Source: Aquisediminimonas sp031376385 (lineage in GTDB: Bacteria; Pseudomonadota; Alphaproteobacteria; Sphingomonadales; Sphingomonadaceae). From it: a DNA stretch of 64,000 nt. A program made the translations under genes and the position numbers. Under the pieces are notes generated by a model. The model saw only the letters and a list, made by a program, of their open reading frames with translations, ran no database searches and was not told where the DNA came from. The stretch spans positions 1 to 64,000 of the forward strand of contig JANMDQ010000018.1 in the NCBI GenBank assembly GCA_031376385.1, in the 5' to 3' direction. Positions within the stretch are counted from its first letter, which is position 1, and every line of letters starts with the position of its first letter. Positions 34,037 through 42,929 of this stretch are shown here, one piece after another.

Positions 34037-35281
34037 CTATCGCCGCAGAGGGACAAGCGCCCCGCGCGTTAGGCATCGCCATAACCATTCGAGCGGACCG
34101 TGGCGGTGTCGGTCCATCCAGGGTTTTGACCAAAGCAGCATCACGGCCCACGCGGCGAAGACAAAAGCGTAAACTGTTGCGCGCGATACATGGCCGAACA
34201 GACCAAAGCCGTAGCCGTAGAAGATTGTCGTCATGATGAGGGATGAGGCGATGTAGTTGCTGAACGCAACTTGGCCCGCCGCTATGATCCGCGCCATCAG
34301 ATGAGGCCAGACGCCGGATTGAAGGATGAGGATCGCGACTGCTGCGTGCGCCATGGCAATGGGCACCCGAAACGGCGTTGACCAAGCCGCAACGCTGCCG
34401 CCGACGACCAGAGTGTCATAGCCCGACACGACGCACCAGATGGCGAGCGCAGCCATGCCACTGATCCCAACCGCATAACCCATGCGTATGACGCGGATAT
34501 AGGCTTCGCGGCTCCACTCTCCCGTCATGAATCCATTGCGGAACAACGCCATGCCGAGCGCCATGAGGCCGAGTGTTTCAGCCCCGTAGGCAATCACCAA
34601 AGCGATCGGGCCAAAGGCTTCCGTAACCACGCGGTCGTGCACGATGATGCTGTAGCTTGATCGCAGTGTCGCGACTTCCTGAGTGATGTCGGCGCTTCCC
34701 GGTGCGCCAAGGCCGGCAAGGGCGCTGGCTGCATCCACTGCCATTTGCGGATCTGCGCCGGGCGCTGTCGCCATATGGACGAAGACCGCCATGCCGCCGA
34801 TAATCCCCGCCCACAGCAGAAATCCAGCGCCAATGAATATCACCGCGCGAGTGATAAGAGCAGAGGCATCGCGGCCCCGCCACCGCCACGCGATCATCCC
34901 TGCAATGGCGTAAAGGAACAGGATATCGCCGTACCAGATAAGGCCGTAATGCAGCAGGCCGAACAGCGCGAGCCAGCCCATCCGCCTGAAATGCATCGCC
35001 TTTGCGCTGCCGGGAAGGGCAGCCTCCGCCCGGTCAATGAACAGCAGCATCGAAGTGCCGAACATGATCGAAAACAACGCGCGAAACTTCGCGTCGACCA
35101 AGATGAAGTTGACGACCCAGACGGATTGGTCCGCTATCGTTAGTCCCCTCCAAGCCAGCGGATTGATATAGGCGGCGGACGGCATCGCAAACGCAATGAT
35201 GTTCATCAACAGGATCCCCATCACCGCGACCCCGCGCAAAAAATCAAGGGTAAGCAGGCGGGGCAGGGGGGATATGTTCAT
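34037..35281 (-). CDS. DUF418 (YeiB-like) membrane protein
   Basis: 414-residue integral membrane protein with about ten helices. The N-terminal RLLTLDFLRGVAVMGILLMN and the C-terminal DUF418 region (SNYIASSLIMTTIFYGYGFG, then GPLEWLWR) are typical. DUF418 proteins are related to membrane acyltransferase-like families, but function is unproven. It heads a two-gene unit with the radical SAM gene. Confidence 0.85.
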   Translation of the reverse strand: MNISPLPRLLTLDFLRGVAVMGILLMNIIAFAMPSAAYINPLAWRGLTIADQSVWVVNFILVDAKFRALFSIMFGTSMLLFIDRAEAALPGSAKAMHFRRMGWLALFGLLHYGLIWYGDILFLYAIAGMIAWRWRGRDASALITRAVIFIGAGFLLWAGIIGGMAVFVHMATAPGADPQMAVDAASALAGLGAPGSADITQEVATLRSSYSIIVHDRVVTEAFGPIALVIAYGAETLGLMALGMALFRNGFMTGEWSREAYIRVIRMGYAVGISGMAALAIWCVVSGYDTLVVGGSVAAWSTPFRVPIAMAHAAVAILILQSGVWPHLMARIIAAGQVAFSNYIASSLIMTTIFYGYGFGLFGHVSRATVYAFVFAAWAVMLLWSKPWMDRHRHGPLEWLWRCLTRGALVPLRR

Positions 35282-35373
35282 TCCGTTTGATGACGCGGTG
35301 GGAACGGGGTGTAAAGTGCGCGCGCTCCGCGCTCATCTATGTTAAGGGGAGGCTTGTCGATTAGGAGCCTCCG

Positions 35374-36153
35374 TTGCAAACCGTTTCCGTCACTGCCTCT
35401 CTCATTTACACACTTCCCCAATCCTCTGATATCCTCCTCTCTGTCGAAGCGATTCCGATGGCGGATCAGCGTCTCATCAGCGACAATCTGACCGTGTGGG
35501 GGTGCGGGCCAATGACGCCTGTGGCGTGTATGGACGGGCTCGGTCAGCGCACATGGTTCACCGTCAGCGGTCGGCTGGACATTGTTTACACAGCAGTTGT
35601 GGAAATTGACCGCGCACCAACGGCCATTGCGGGGTTGGACCCTGGCCCCCACGCGGCCTTACCGCCTTATGTGATCCCCTATCTGATGCCGAGCCGATAT
35701 TGCCCGTCTGACCTGCTTGAAAATTTTGTGATCGATACGTTCACCGCAACCAACAAAGGCGCGTTGATCCTTGAAATGGCGGAATGGATTTATACGCACA
35801 TCGATTATGTGCCCGGAAGTACCGGATACCGCGCCACGGCGAGTGATGTTTTCCTTGGGCGGCGCGGGGTTTGCCGGGATTTTGCGCATTTGCTGATTGC
35901 CTTTGCCCGCGCTGCGGATGTGCCTGCTCGGATGGTGTCGGCTTATGCATTGGGCCTTGATCCGCCGGATTTTCATGCTGTGGTAGAAGTGTGGCTGGAT
36001 GGCCGCTGGCACTTGGTTGATCCCACTCGTCTTGTCCCCGAAACCAACCTCGTCCGCATCGCCGTTGGCCGCGATGCCACTGACGTGGGTTTCATGACCA
36101 TCTTTGGGACGGCAACGATGATGGAACAGTCTGTTGTCGTGACGGCAGTCTAA
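35374..36153 (+). CDS. Transglutaminase-like (cysteine protease fold) protein
   Basis: 259-residue protein with the transglutaminase-like triad Cys167 (GVCRDFAHLL), His201 (DFHAVVEVW) and Asp216 (LVDPTR). The N-terminal half is a beta-rich domain found in this bacterial family. Start is TTG 35374 with GGAG nine bases before. Likely a peptidase or amidase; substrate unknown. It precedes the TIGR03643 gene by six bases. Confidence 0.82.
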   Translation: MQTVSVTASLIYTLPQSSDILLSVEAIPMADQRLISDNLTVWGCGPMTPVACMDGLGQRTWFTVSGRLDIVYTAVVEIDRAPTAIAGLDPGPHAALPPYVIPYLMPSRYCPSDLLENFVIDTFTATNKGALILEMAEWIYTHIDYVPGSTGYRATASDVFLGRRGVCRDFAHLLIAFARAADVPARMVSAYALGLDPPDFHAVVEVWLDGRWHLVDPTRLVPETNLVRIAVGRDATDVGFMTIFGTATMMEQSVVVTAV

Positions 36154-36159
36154 GAAGCG

Positions 36160-36369
36160 ATGGCCCGCATGCTCTCCCCCGCCATCATCAGCGAAATCAT
36201 TGAGATGGCGCTGAGTGATCATGTCAGCTTTGCCACAATCAAGCAGCAGCACGGGGTGAGTGCGGATGAAGTGAAAGCGCTCATGCGCTCTTCTCTAAAG
36301 CCCGGAAGCTACCGTGCGTGGCGAAAGCGGGTGCGGGATTTTGGGGACCGGAGGGAGCATTATAAATGA
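36160..36369 (+). CDS. TIGR03643 (DUF2805) family small protein
   Basis: 69-residue protein of unknown function. EIIEMALSDHVSFATIKQQ, VSADEVKALMR and LKPGSYRAWRKRV match the conserved pattern of the TIGR03643 family, which looks like a small helix-turn-helix. Likely cotranscribed with the transglutaminase-like gene. A weak hairpin GAAGCC-GGGCA-GGCTTC overlaps the end. Confidence 0.8.
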   Translation: MARMLSPAIISEIIEMALSDHVSFATIKQQHGVSADEVKALMRSSLKPGSYRAWRKRVRDFGDRREHYK

Positions 36370-36388
36370 AGCCGGGCAGGCTTCGTGG

Positions 36389-36417
36389 TTGACGCAAAGC
36401 TGTGCTGAGGCTAATGG
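36389..36417 (+). promoter_or_regulatory. Candidate promoter of the str operon
   Basis: TTGACG (36389-36394), 17 bases, then TAATGG (36412-36417). If used, the rpsL leader would be about 195 bases. The 249-base spacer between 36369 and rpsL holds no gene that I can support; a second weaker -35-like TTGAGC is at 36448. Confidence 0.35.
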
Positions 36418-36618
36418 CCTCCTCGTCCGGTGGGTGCATCCTTTGCTTTGAGCGAACGGGGCAACCACAATAAACGGACATTTTACAGCGCTTGAACACT
36501 GTTTGTGCGGGTAAGGGCCGGGGGGCATCTGCTTCCATGGTCCTTTGTGTTTTGGGGGAAACCCTGATTCGCAGTCCTGTTCATCAGAGTAACTTCAAAA
36601 GAGAAGGTGAAGGGCTTC

Positions 36619-36990
36619 ATGCCAACAATCAATCAGCTGGTCCGCAAGGGCCGGGCGCCTCAGAAGGCGAAATCAAAAGTTCCCGCAATGGAGCAAAACC
36701 CGCAAAAGCGCGGTGTTTGCACGCGTGTCTATACGACAACCCCTAAGAAGCCGAACTCGGCTCTCCGCAAGGTTGCCAAGATCCGCCTCACGAACGGGCG
36801 CGAAGTCATCAGCTATATTCCCGGTGAAGGGCATAATCTTCAGGAGCACTCTGTGGTTCTGATCCGTGGCGGTCGTGTTCGCGATCTTCCCGGTGTGCGT
36901 TATCACGTATTGCGCGGCGTTCTGGATACTCAGGGCGTCAAGGACCGTAAACAATCGCGTTCCAAATATGGCGCGAAGCGTCCTAAGTAA
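36619..36990 (+). CDS. rpsL: 30S ribosomal protein S12
   Basis: Decoding-centre protein of the small subunit, 123 residues. PTINQLVRKGR, the TTTPKKPNSALRK loop (Lys43, Lys44) and GVRYHVLRG are conserved. Residue 88 is Arg (GGRVRDLPG) where E. coli has Lys; Lys-to-Arg at this position causes streptomycin resistance in several bacteria. ATG 36619 was chosen over 36607 by family N-terminus and GAAGG upstream. Confidence 0.97.
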   Translation: MPTINQLVRKGRAPQKAKSKVPAMEQNPQKRGVCTRVYTTTPKKPNSALRKVAKIRLTNGREVISYIPGEGHNLQEHSVVLIRGGRVRDLPGVRYHVLRGVLDTQGVKDRKQSRSKYGAKRPK

Positions 36991-37005
36991 GAAGGGAATA
37001 GAGAA

Positions 37006-37476
37006 ATGGCACGTCGTCGTCGCCCCGAAAAGCGGGTTATCTTGCCTGATCCCAAATTTGGGGATGAGGTTCTTTCCAAATTCATGAACAGCGTCATGCT
37101 GGACGGTAAAAAAGCCGTTGCAGAAGGGATTGTTTACACAGCCCTCGAAGTCATCGAAACCAAAGCGAAGAAGGACCCGATCGGCGTGTTCCATGATGCG
37201 CTGAACAATGTGAAGCCGGGCATCGAAGTCCGTTCACGTCGCGTTGGCGGTGCCACCTATCAGGTGCCTGTCGAAGTGCGGACGGAACGCGCTCAGGCGC
37301 TGGCCATTCGCTGGTTGATCACCGCTGCGCGTAATCGCAGTGAAAAGACCATGTCAGCACGGCTTTCAGCTGAACTGATGGATGCTTCCACCAACCGCGG
37401 TAACGCGGTGAAGAAGCGCGAAGATACACACCGGATGGCAGAAGCCAACCGCGCCTTCAGCCATTACCGCTGGTAA
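37006..37476 (+). CDS. rpsG: 30S ribosomal protein S7
   Basis: Primary 16S rRNA-binding protein that nucleates the 30S head. 156 residues, with MARRRRPEKR at the start, KFMNSVMLDGKK and the GGATYQVPVEVR block. It lies 15 bases after rpsL and is followed by fusA in the standard str order. Confidence 0.97.
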   Translation: MARRRRPEKRVILPDPKFGDEVLSKFMNSVMLDGKKAVAEGIVYTALEVIETKAKKDPIGVFHDALNNVKPGIEVRSRRVGGATYQVPVEVRTERAQALAIRWLITAARNRSEKTMSARLSAELMDASTNRGNAVKKREDTHRMAEANRAFSHYRW

Positions 37477-37532
37477 CAGCGGGCTTATCGGACACCGTTG
37501 GTAATTGCACTTAAACTCTCGGAGTAATTGAC

Positions 37533-39608
37533 ATGGCACGCAGCCATCCACTTAGCATGTATCGCAATATCGGGATCATGGCGCACATCGACGCGGGTAA
37601 AACCACGACGACGGAGCGGATCCTGTATTACACCGGCAAATCCTATAAAATTGGCGAAGTGCACGAAGGCACAGCGACGATGGATTGGATGGAGCAGGAG
37701 CAGGAGCGTGGGATCACGATCACTTCTGCTGCGACGACATGTTTCTGGAATGATCACCGGATCAACATCATCGACACGCCCGGCCACGTGGACTTCACGA
37801 TTGAAGTTGAGCGTTCGCTGCGCGTGCTCGATGGTGCGGTTGCGTGCTTTGACGGTGTGGCAGGCGTTGAGCCTCAGTCTGAAACCGTTTGGCGTCAGGC
37901 CGAAAAATATAAAGTGCCGCGGATGTGCTTCATCAACAAGCTAGACCGCACCGGCGCGAATTTCGACATGTGCGTGGATATGATCAAGGACCGGCTGGGC
38001 GCTCGCCCACTGGTGCTTTATTTGCCCGTGGGCATCGAATCGAGCCTGAAGGGCCTTGTCGATCTGGTCGAAAACCGCGCCATCATCTGGGCGGACGAGT
38101 CACTCGGCGCTAAGTTTGAATATGAAGCTATTCCAGATGACTTGGCTGCCAAGGCTGCTGTTGCACGTTCCGAACTGATCGAAATGGTTGTCGAGCAAGA
38201 CGATGACGTGATGGAAGCCTATCTGGAAGGCACAGAGCCTGACGTGGCGACGATCAAGCGTTTGATCCGCAAGGGAACGCTTAACTTCTCCTTCGTTCCC
38301 ATTCTTTGCGGTTCGGCGTTCAAGAATAAGGGCGTTCAGCCTCTGCTGGATGCTGTCGTCGATTATCTGCCTTCGCCGCTCGACATTCCTGATATCGAAG
38401 GTTTGAAGCTGGACGGCGTCACTGTTGAAACACGTGCGGCCGCTGATGATGCTCCGTTCTCCGCGCTGGCCTTCAAGATCATGAACGATCCGTTCGTGGG
38501 AACGCTGACCTTTGCCCGTATTTATTCCGGATCGCTTGAAACAGCGACGCAAGTGATGAATTCGGTGAAGGACAAGAAGGAAAAGGTCGGCCGTATGCTT
38601 CTTATGCATGCCAACGACCGCGAAGACATTCAGGTGGCTTATGCTGGCGACATTGTGGCGCTGGCGGGCCTTAAGGATACGACGACTGGGGATACACTTT
38701 GTGCCCTTAATGCGCCGATCATTCTTGAGCGGATGGAATTTCCTGATCCCGTCATCGAAGTGGCCGTGGAACCAAAGACCAAGGCTGACCAAGAAAAGAT
38801 GGGCATTGCGCTTAATCGCCTTGCCCGCGAAGATCCGTCGTTTCGCGTCACGTCAGACCATGAATCTGGCCAAACGATCATCAAGGGTATGGGTGAGCTT
38901 CACCTTGAAATCCTGGTTGACCGTATGCGTCGCGAATTCAAGGTGGAGGCCAATGTTGGCGCGCCGCAGGTCGCTTACCGCGAATATCTGGGTAAAAAAG
39001 TTGATATCGACTATACCCATAAGAAGCAGTCGGGCGGTTCAGGCCAGTTTGGCCGCGTGAAATTCACTGTTGAGCCCGGCGAACGGGGTTCAGGCGTGGT
39101 GTTCCATGATGAAGTCAAGGGCGGGAATATTCCAAAGGAATATATTCCATCAGTGGAAAAGGGCATGCGCGAAACCGCAGAGTCCGGATCGCTGATTGGT
39201 TTCCCGATCATCGATTTCGCGATCCGCCTCTATGATGGTGCCTATCATGACGTCGATTCTTCGGCATTGGCGTTTGAAATTGCAGGCCGTGCAGCGATGC
39301 GTGAAGCGGCGCAAAAATCTGGCATCAAGTTGCTGGAGCCGATCATGAAAGTCGAAGTCGTCACTCCTGAGAATTTCTTGGGCGATGTCATCGGTGACAT
39401 GAACAGCCGTCGTGGCCAAATTCAAGGCACTGATACGCGCGGAAATGCTCAGGTTGTGGAGGCAATGGTGCCACTCGCCAACATGTTTGGCTATGTGAAT
39501 CAGTTGCGTTCTTTCACGCAAGGGCGTGCGCAATATTCGATGCACTTCTCCCATTATGACGAAGTTCCATCGAACGTCGCAGAAGAGGTGAAGGCAAAGC
39601 TTGCCTGA
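37533..39608 (+). CDS. fusA: Elongation factor G
   Basis: GTPase that translocates tRNA and mRNA on the ribosome. 691 residues with P-loop AHIDAGKT (17-24), the switch II segment DTPGHVDF, and NKLD for guanine; domains II-V follow (VAYREYLGKKVDIDYTHKKQ in domain IV). Standard length and start. Confidence 0.97.
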   Translation: MARSHPLSMYRNIGIMAHIDAGKTTTTERILYYTGKSYKIGEVHEGTATMDWMEQEQERGITITSAATTCFWNDHRINIIDTPGHVDFTIEVERSLRVLDGAVACFDGVAGVEPQSETVWRQAEKYKVPRMCFINKLDRTGANFDMCVDMIKDRLGARPLVLYLPVGIESSLKGLVDLVENRAIIWADESLGAKFEYEAIPDDLAAKAAVARSELIEMVVEQDDDVMEAYLEGTEPDVATIKRLIRKGTLNFSFVPILCGSAFKNKGVQPLLDAVVDYLPSPLDIPDIEGLKLDGVTVETRAAADDAPFSALAFKIMNDPFVGTLTFARIYSGSLETATQVMNSVKDKKEKVGRMLLMHANDREDIQVAYAGDIVALAGLKDTTTGDTLCALNAPIILERMEFPDPVIEVAVEPKTKADQEKMGIALNRLAREDPSFRVTSDHESGQTIIKGMGELHLEILVDRMRREFKVEANVGAPQVAYREYLGKKVDIDYTHKKQSGGSGQFGRVKFTVEPGERGSGVVFHDEVKGGNIPKEYIPSVEKGMRETAESGSLIGFPIIDFAIRLYDGAYHDVDSSALAFEIAGRAAMREAAQKSGIKLLEPIMKVEVVTPENFLGDVIGDMNSRRGQIQGTDTRGNAQVVEAMVPLANMFGYVNQLRSFTQGRAQYSMHFSHYDEVPSNVAEEVKAKLA

Positions 39609-39626
39609 TTTGGAAACACAGACTAA

Positions 39627-39657
39627 TGGCGACGCCTGATTCAGACGGCGTCCGCCA
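39627..39657 (+). other. Hairpin in the fusA-tuf spacer
   Basis: TGGCGACGCC and GGCGTCCGCCA pair with a single bulge over a 10-base loop. No T-run follows, so it is more likely an RNA processing or stability element than a terminator. Confidence 0.4.
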
Positions 39658-39698
39658 GAGTTGATCAACTTAAACGTAAGAAAAACGAGGACAGTATA

Positions 39699-40889
39699 AT
39701 GGCCAAGGCTAAATTTGAGCGGAACAAGCCGCACTGCAACATCGGAACCATCGGTCACGTCGATCATGGTAAGACATCGCTGACCGCAGCGATTACCAAG
39801 ATTCTCGCCGAATCTGGCGGCGCAACTTTCACGTCTTACGATAATATCGATAAGGCCCCTGAAGAGCGTGAGCGCGGCATCACGATTTCGACGGCTCACG
39901 TTGAATATGAAACCGAAGCGCGTCACTACGCGCACGTCGATTGCCCAGGCCACGCTGACTATGTGAAGAACATGATCACGGGTGCGGCGCAAATGGATGG
40001 CGGCATTCTGGTTGTGTCCGCAACCGATGGCCCAATGCCACAAACGCGCGAGCACATTCTGCTCGCCCGTCAGGTCGGTGTGCCTCAGCTCGTTGTATTC
40101 ATGAACAAGTGCGATCTGGTCGATGACCCAGAAATCATCGAACTGGTTGAAATGGAAATCCGTGAGCTGCTCTCGAAGTATGACTTTGACGGCGACAACA
40201 TCCCTGTCATTCAGGGTTCGGCGACTTGCGCTCTGAACGACAGCGATCCTGTGCTGGGCCGCGAAGCTGTGCTGAAGCTGATGGCTGCAGTCGACAGCTT
40301 CATTCCTCAGCCTGCGCGTCCTCTGGACCTCGCATTCCTGATGCCAATCGAAGACGTGTTCTCGATCTCGGGCCGCGGTACGGTTGTTACAGGTCGCGTT
40401 GAACAAGGTATCGTGAAGGTTGGTGAAGAAGTTGAGATCGTTGGTCTCAAGGACACCAAGAAGACGGTTGTGACGGGCGTTGAAATGTTCCGCAAGCTGC
40501 TCGATCAGGGTCAAGCTGGCGACAACATCGGCGCACTCATCCGCGGCGTTGGCCGTGATGAAGTTGAGCGTGGGCAGGTTCTTTGCAAGCCCGGCTCGAT
40601 CAAGCCACACACTGAATTCACTTCAGAAGTTTATGTGCTGTCGAAGGATGAAGGCGGGCGTCACACGCCATTCTTCGCCAACTATCGCCCACAATTTTAC
40701 TTCCGCACGACCGACGTGACGGGTGAAGTTGTTCTGCCAGAAGGTACCGAAATGGTCATGCCTGGTGACAATGTTCAACTCGGCGTCAAGCTCATTGCCC
40801 CAATCGCAATGGAGCAAGGCCTGCGCTTCTCAATTCGTGAAGGCGGTCGTACCGTTGGATCAGGGGTTGTGGCAGCAGTCACGAAGTAA
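39699..40889 (+). CDS. tuf: Elongation factor Tu
   Basis: GTPase delivering aminoacyl-tRNA to the ribosome. 396 residues. P-loop GHVDHGKT (19-26), DCPGHADY and NKCD are intact, with domains II and III complete. A strong intrinsic terminator follows. Only one tuf copy is present in this window. Confidence 0.97.
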   Translation: MAKAKFERNKPHCNIGTIGHVDHGKTSLTAAITKILAESGGATFTSYDNIDKAPEERERGITISTAHVEYETEARHYAHVDCPGHADYVKNMITGAAQMDGGILVVSATDGPMPQTREHILLARQVGVPQLVVFMNKCDLVDDPEIIELVEMEIRELLSKYDFDGDNIPVIQGSATCALNDSDPVLGREAVLKLMAAVDSFIPQPARPLDLAFLMPIEDVFSISGRGTVVTGRVEQGIVKVGEEVEIVGLKDTKKTVVTGVEMFRKLLDQGQAGDNIGALIRGVGRDEVERGQVLCKPGSIKPHTEFTSEVYVLSKDEGGRHTPFFANYRPQFYFRTTDVTGEVVLPEGTEMVMPGDNVQLGVKLIAPIAMEQGLRFSIREGGRTVGSGVVAAVTK

Positions 40890-40904
40890 GCTCTCATATC
40901 AAAG

Positions 40905-40937
40905 CCGCCCGGCACTCATTTGAGTGCCGGGCGGTTT
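40905..40937 (+). terminator. Strong intrinsic terminator after tuf
   Basis: CCGCCCGGCACTCA (40905-40918) and TGAGTGCCGGGCGG (40921-40934) form a perfect 14-bp GC-rich stem followed by TTTATT. It separates the str operon from the S10 operon. Confidence 0.85.
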
Positions 40938-40976
40938 ATTCGTTTTAACTCGCTCTTTCTCATCGGTGGTAGGTAA

Positions 40977-41288
40977 ATGGAAACGCAGAATATCCGTATT
41001 CGTCTGAAGGCTTTTGATCATCGTGTTCTTGATCAGGCAACGGGCGATATCGCCGATACAGCAAAGCGCACAGGTGCTTTGATCCGCGGTCCTATTCCTC
41101 TTCCGACGAAGATTGAAAAGTTCTGCGTCAACCGTGGTCCCCATGTCGATAAAAAGTCGCGGGAACAGTTTGAAGTCCGCACGTACAAGCGCTTGCTTGA
41201 TATCATTCAACCTACCCCGCAAACGGTCGATGCTTTGATGAAGCTTGATCTTGCAGCAGGGGTTGATGTTGAAATTAAACTAGCCTAA
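40977..41288 (+). CDS. rpsJ: 30S ribosomal protein S10
   Basis: Small-subunit head protein, also NusE of the antitermination complex. 103 residues, METQNIRIRLKAFDHRVLD start and the KSREQFEVRTYKRLLDI block. Only 42 bases separate it from the tuf terminator, and a 195-base structured spacer follows. Confidence 0.97.
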   Translation: METQNIRIRLKAFDHRVLDQATGDIADTAKRTGALIRGPIPLPTKIEKFCVNRGPHVDKKSREQFEVRTYKRLLDIIQPTPQTVDALMKLDLAAGVDVEIKLA

Positions 41289-41348
41289 CGATCCTGTGTC
41301 TCCGCAAGGGGATTCGGGATACCGCACGTCTTTACGGCGTGGCTGCGT

Positions 41349-41455
41349 CCCCCGCTTTTTCCGCTCCTTTACAGGAGCAGAAGCTCAGCCCGAGCGGGGC
41401 GATGTTCACATTTCTGGGTTGAAGACACGCCCGTGGGGAATGGTTCCTCATGGGC
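41349..41455 (+). ncRNA. Structured rpsJ-rplC spacer, candidate ribosomal-protein leader
   Basis: Three stems are visible. CCCCGCT (41350-41356) pairs with AGCGGGG (41393-41399) around an inner hairpin GCTCCT-TTAC-AGGAGC (41363-41378). GCCCGTGGGGAA (41429-41440) pairs with TTCCTCATGGGC (41444-41455), a 12-bp stem with two G-U pairs. No coding frame in the spacer looks real. A cis-regulatory role for L3/L4 operon expression is inferred from position. Confidence 0.5.
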
Positions 41456-41483
41456 CTCTGTTCGTATTGGAAGGTAGTAGATC

Positions 41484-42299
41484 ATGCGCACTGGCGTGAT
41501 CGCGAAGAAGGTCGGAATGACGCGCATCTTTAATCAAGATGGCCGCCACGTTCCTGTTACCGTTCTCTCGCTTGAAAAATGTCAGGTCGTTTCGCACCGG
41601 ACTGCAGACCGTGACGGTTATGTCGCGCTGCAATTGGGGGCAGGCGCGGCTAAGGCTAAGAATGTTGCGAAGCCGCAACGAGGCCACTTCGCCAAGGCAG
41701 AGGTTGAGCCCAAAGCTCGTCTCGTCGAATTCCGGGTATCAGAAGACGCAATGGTTGCGGTTGGCGCGGAAATCGCCGCCAGCCACTTTGTCGCGGGCCA
41801 AATGGTCGATGTTGCTGGTCACACGCAAGGTAAAGGCTTTGCCGGCGCTATGAAGCGTTGGGGCTTCGGCGGCTTGCGCGCGACGCACGGTGTGTCCGTG
41901 TCTCACCGTTCGCACGGTTCGACGGGCCAGCGTCAGGATCCAGGCAAGGTTTTCAAGAATAAGAAAATGGCCGGCCACATGGGCGACCGTGAACGCACAC
42001 AGCAAAATCTCGAAATTGTCCTGACGGATGAAGAGCGCGGTTTGCTGTTCGTGCGGGGTTCGGTTCCCGGCGCAAAGGGTGGCTGGTTGACTGTGATCGA
42101 TTCTGTGAAGGTCGCTCGCCCAGCGGACGCGCCGTATCCAGCTGCGATCCGCTCGGCTGGTGCTCCAGCTGCTGAAGAAATCGCCGAAGATGTTGTTGTC
42201 GAAGAAGTCGCTGTTGAAGCGATTGCCGAAGACACAGCAGCTGTCACTGAAACCGCAGTGGAGGCAGCCGCCCCCACGCAAACACCGAAGGAGGGCTAA
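41484..42299 (+). CDS. rplC: 50S ribosomal protein L3
   Basis: Early 23S rRNA-binding protein near the peptidyl transferase centre. MRTGVIAKKVGMTRIFNQDG, the HGVSVSHRSHGSTGQRQDPG loop and GHMGDRERTQQNL are conserved. At 271 residues it is about 60 longer than E. coli L3 owing to an acidic Ala/Glu/Val-rich tail after about residue 215, as is common in sphingomonads. Confidence 0.96.
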   Translation: MRTGVIAKKVGMTRIFNQDGRHVPVTVLSLEKCQVVSHRTADRDGYVALQLGAGAAKAKNVAKPQRGHFAKAEVEPKARLVEFRVSEDAMVAVGAEIAASHFVAGQMVDVAGHTQGKGFAGAMKRWGFGGLRATHGVSVSHRSHGSTGQRQDPGKVFKNKKMAGHMGDRERTQQNLEIVLTDEERGLLFVRGSVPGAKGGWLTVIDSVKVARPADAPYPAAIRSAGAPAAEEIAEDVVVEEVAVEAIAEDTAAVTETAVEAAAPTQTPKEG

Positions 42300-42302
42300 G
42301 CC

Positions 42303-42929
42303 GTGAAGGTGAAACTTCAAACCCTCGACGCGAGTGGCAAAGGCGATGTGGAACTGTCTGACGACATTTTCGGTATCGATCCCCGCGCGGACATTTTGCA
42401 CCGTGTCATCACGTGGCAGCTTGAAAAGCGCCGTGCGACAGCCCGCGGAGCGCGTGAGCGGTCCGATGTGGCCCGCACAGGTAAGAAATTCGGCAACCAA
42501 AAGGGCGGTGGTACGGCTCGGCATGGTAACCGTCGTGGTCCAACTTTCGTTGGTGGCGGTAAGGCGCACGGTCCTCGCGTTCGTGACTTTAACCCATCGC
42601 TCAACAAGAAGATCCGTACCCTCGGCCTGAAGATGGCTTTGTCATCCAAGGCGATGGACGGCTCGCTTGTCGTGATGGACTCAATTGCGGTTGCGGAAGG
42701 TAAGACCAAGTCATTGGCTCTGTCCTTTGCAAAGCTGGGCTTTTCAAAGCGCACGCTGGTGATTGACGGCACTCAAGTGGAACAAAGCTTCGCGCTTGCT
42801 GCGTCCAACCTGATCGGTGTTGATGCCATGCCTGCCATGGGTGCCAATGTGTATGACATCATTCGGGCCGAAACGCTGGTTCTGACCCGCGCTGGCCTCG
42901 AACAGCTGGAGGCGCGTCTCAATGGCTAA
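42303..42929 (+). CDS. rplD: 50S ribosomal protein L4
   Basis: Exit-tunnel protein, 208 residues, and autoregulator of the S10 operon in E. coli. The RATARGARERSDVARTGKK loop and KGGGTARHGNRR extension line the tunnel. GTG start with AAGGAGG inside the end of rplC. Overlaps rplW by eight bases. Confidence 0.96.
   Translation: MKVKLQTLDASGKGDVELSDDIFGIDPRADILHRVITWQLEKRRATARGARERSDVARTGKKFGNQKGGGTARHGNRRGPTFVGGGKAHGPRVRDFNPSLNKKIRTLGLKMALSSKAMDGSLVVMDSIAVAEGKTKSLALSFAKLGFSKRTLVIDGTQVEQSFALAASNLIGVDAMPAMGANVYDIIRAETLVLTRAGLEQLEARLNG

Noticed and set aside
36370..36618. Small frames on both strands upstream of rpsL
   Set aside because: None has a ribosome binding site with a protein-like sequence; the spacer fits a promoter and leader.
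39150..40610. 486-codon minus-strand frame across fusA and tuf
   Set aside because: It crosses two conserved genes and their spacer and has no recognisable domain.
41296..41499. 67-codon plus-strand frame in the rpsJ-rplC spacer
   Set aside because: It overlaps the rplC start, has unlikely composition, and the DNA is better explained by paired stems.
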